DNA from: Lepisosteus oculatus
Taxonomy: Eukaryota > Chordata > Actinopteri > Semionotiformes > Lepisosteidae
NCBI RefSeq assembly: GCF_040954835.1
Contig: NC_090716.1
Location: 15,995,275-16,059,274, forward strand
Reading direction: 5' to 3'
Length of the DNA stretch: 64,000 bases
Below the pieces are notes generated by a model that was not told the origin of the DNA, made no database searches, and worked only from the letters and a program-made list of their open reading frames with translations. Below are positions 63,431 to 64,000 of this stretch, in pieces. The translations under genes were made by a program, and so were the position numbers. Position 1 is the stretch's first letter; every line of letters begins with the position of its first letter.

Positions 63431-64000
63431 CTAGACCAGGGGCGACAAAGAAAAGAGTCAGTGTGCAGAAAAGTACAGGGGGAGTACACTGCGTCTTTAA
63501 GGGCCCAGATAAGTACATTTAGCACAGTTTCACTTCAGTAAATCAAAAGCAAATCCACTGGATCATCAAACAGGAGCTTGTTTTGTGTACCAGAATAATC
63601 TAAGGCCAAAGTAGTAGAATTAGCTTCCAAATGCCAGGAATCCACTTTAGTGTGGCTAAAGTGCCTAATCAACCATGAGCAGTTAATTTTAGTAGAAAGA
63701 GAATAATAGTTTTGAGAATATTAAAATACAGAATTTTCTGAGAATAATTAAAGCACTGCGGCTTCCTAATGCCACGATTAATAGGGACACCGTCTGACTA
63801 AAGCGGAGAAACGAAGACTCCCACTGCGATGCGGCTTGATCCATTTCAGCAGCTCCACGATAGAAAATACCAACAGAAAACCAACATCAGTCTGTGCCAG
63901 ACAGAGTCAAAACAAGATAACAAGTCTAAACAGCTGTTGACTTATGCAAGAGTCTGCAGCTTGAAAAACCTGAAACAGATCAAACTCTTTTACAGTGGAA
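63431..64000 (-). other. Start of HSD17B12 intron 1 (3' part)
   Basis: No exon matching the expected N-terminal membrane anchor ending in a Gly-x-Trp-Ala-type segment was found, so exon 1 lies to the right of the window. Confidence 0.7.

Noticed and set aside
63680..63860. Minus-strand frame starting ATGGATCAAGC as HSD17B12 exon 1
   Set aside because: The translation does not resemble the HSD17B12 N-terminus and no donor gives the needed phase into exon 2.

Overview
The window is vertebrate nuclear DNA, most likely from a ray-finned fish. Its genes have many small exons with GT/AG introns. The proteins align closely with human HSD17B12, ALKBH3 and C11orf96, and the intergenic and intronic DNA carries fish-type tRNA-derived SINE pieces and a decayed Tc1-like transposon. 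The species cannot be fixed from the sequence. There is nothing prokaryotic here: no operons, CRISPR arrays or phage.

All three recognised genes lie on the minus strand, so transcription runs from high to low coordinates. HSD17B12 (very-long-chain 3-oxoacyl-CoA reductase) occupies about 35.9-64 kb. Its coding exons 2-11 are all located (63430 down to 37715); exon 1 lies beyond the right edge. ALKBH3 (alkylation-repair dioxygenase) occupies about 19.7-33.3 kb, with nine coding exons giving a complete 304-residue protein. C11orf96 is a short single-exon coding region at 1247-1612, with a TATA promoter near 2.0 kb and an AU-rich 3'UTR to about 0.1 kb. Gene order and relative orientation match human 11p11.2, as I recall it, so this is a conserved synteny block in compact form. 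Every splice junction was checked for reading phase, and both multi-exon proteins stay in frame throughout.

The remainder is non-coding. The 17 kb between C11orf96 and ALKBH3 holds diverged repeats, including two pairs of related copies (5.5/6.6 kb and 13.0/16.9 kb). ALKBH3 introns hold SINEs, a third repeat pair (29.9/31.4 kb) and a 15-bp-arm palindrome at 21.6 kb. HSD17B12 introns hold a dead Tc1/mariner transposase copy (38.9-39.5 kb), several SINE pieces, and three CpG-rich islands (50.9, 58.0 and 60.5 kb) away from any known promoter. One island contains a MEF2-type site next to an octamer site.

The genes do not form a pathway. HSD17B12 acts in fatty-acid elongation at the ER, ALKBH3 repairs methylated nucleic acids, and C11orf96 is uncharacterised. 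I found no convincing new system. The best leads are the intronic CpG islands, the ARE-bearing C11orf96 transcript, the ALKBH3 C-terminal extension and the unclassified repeat families.
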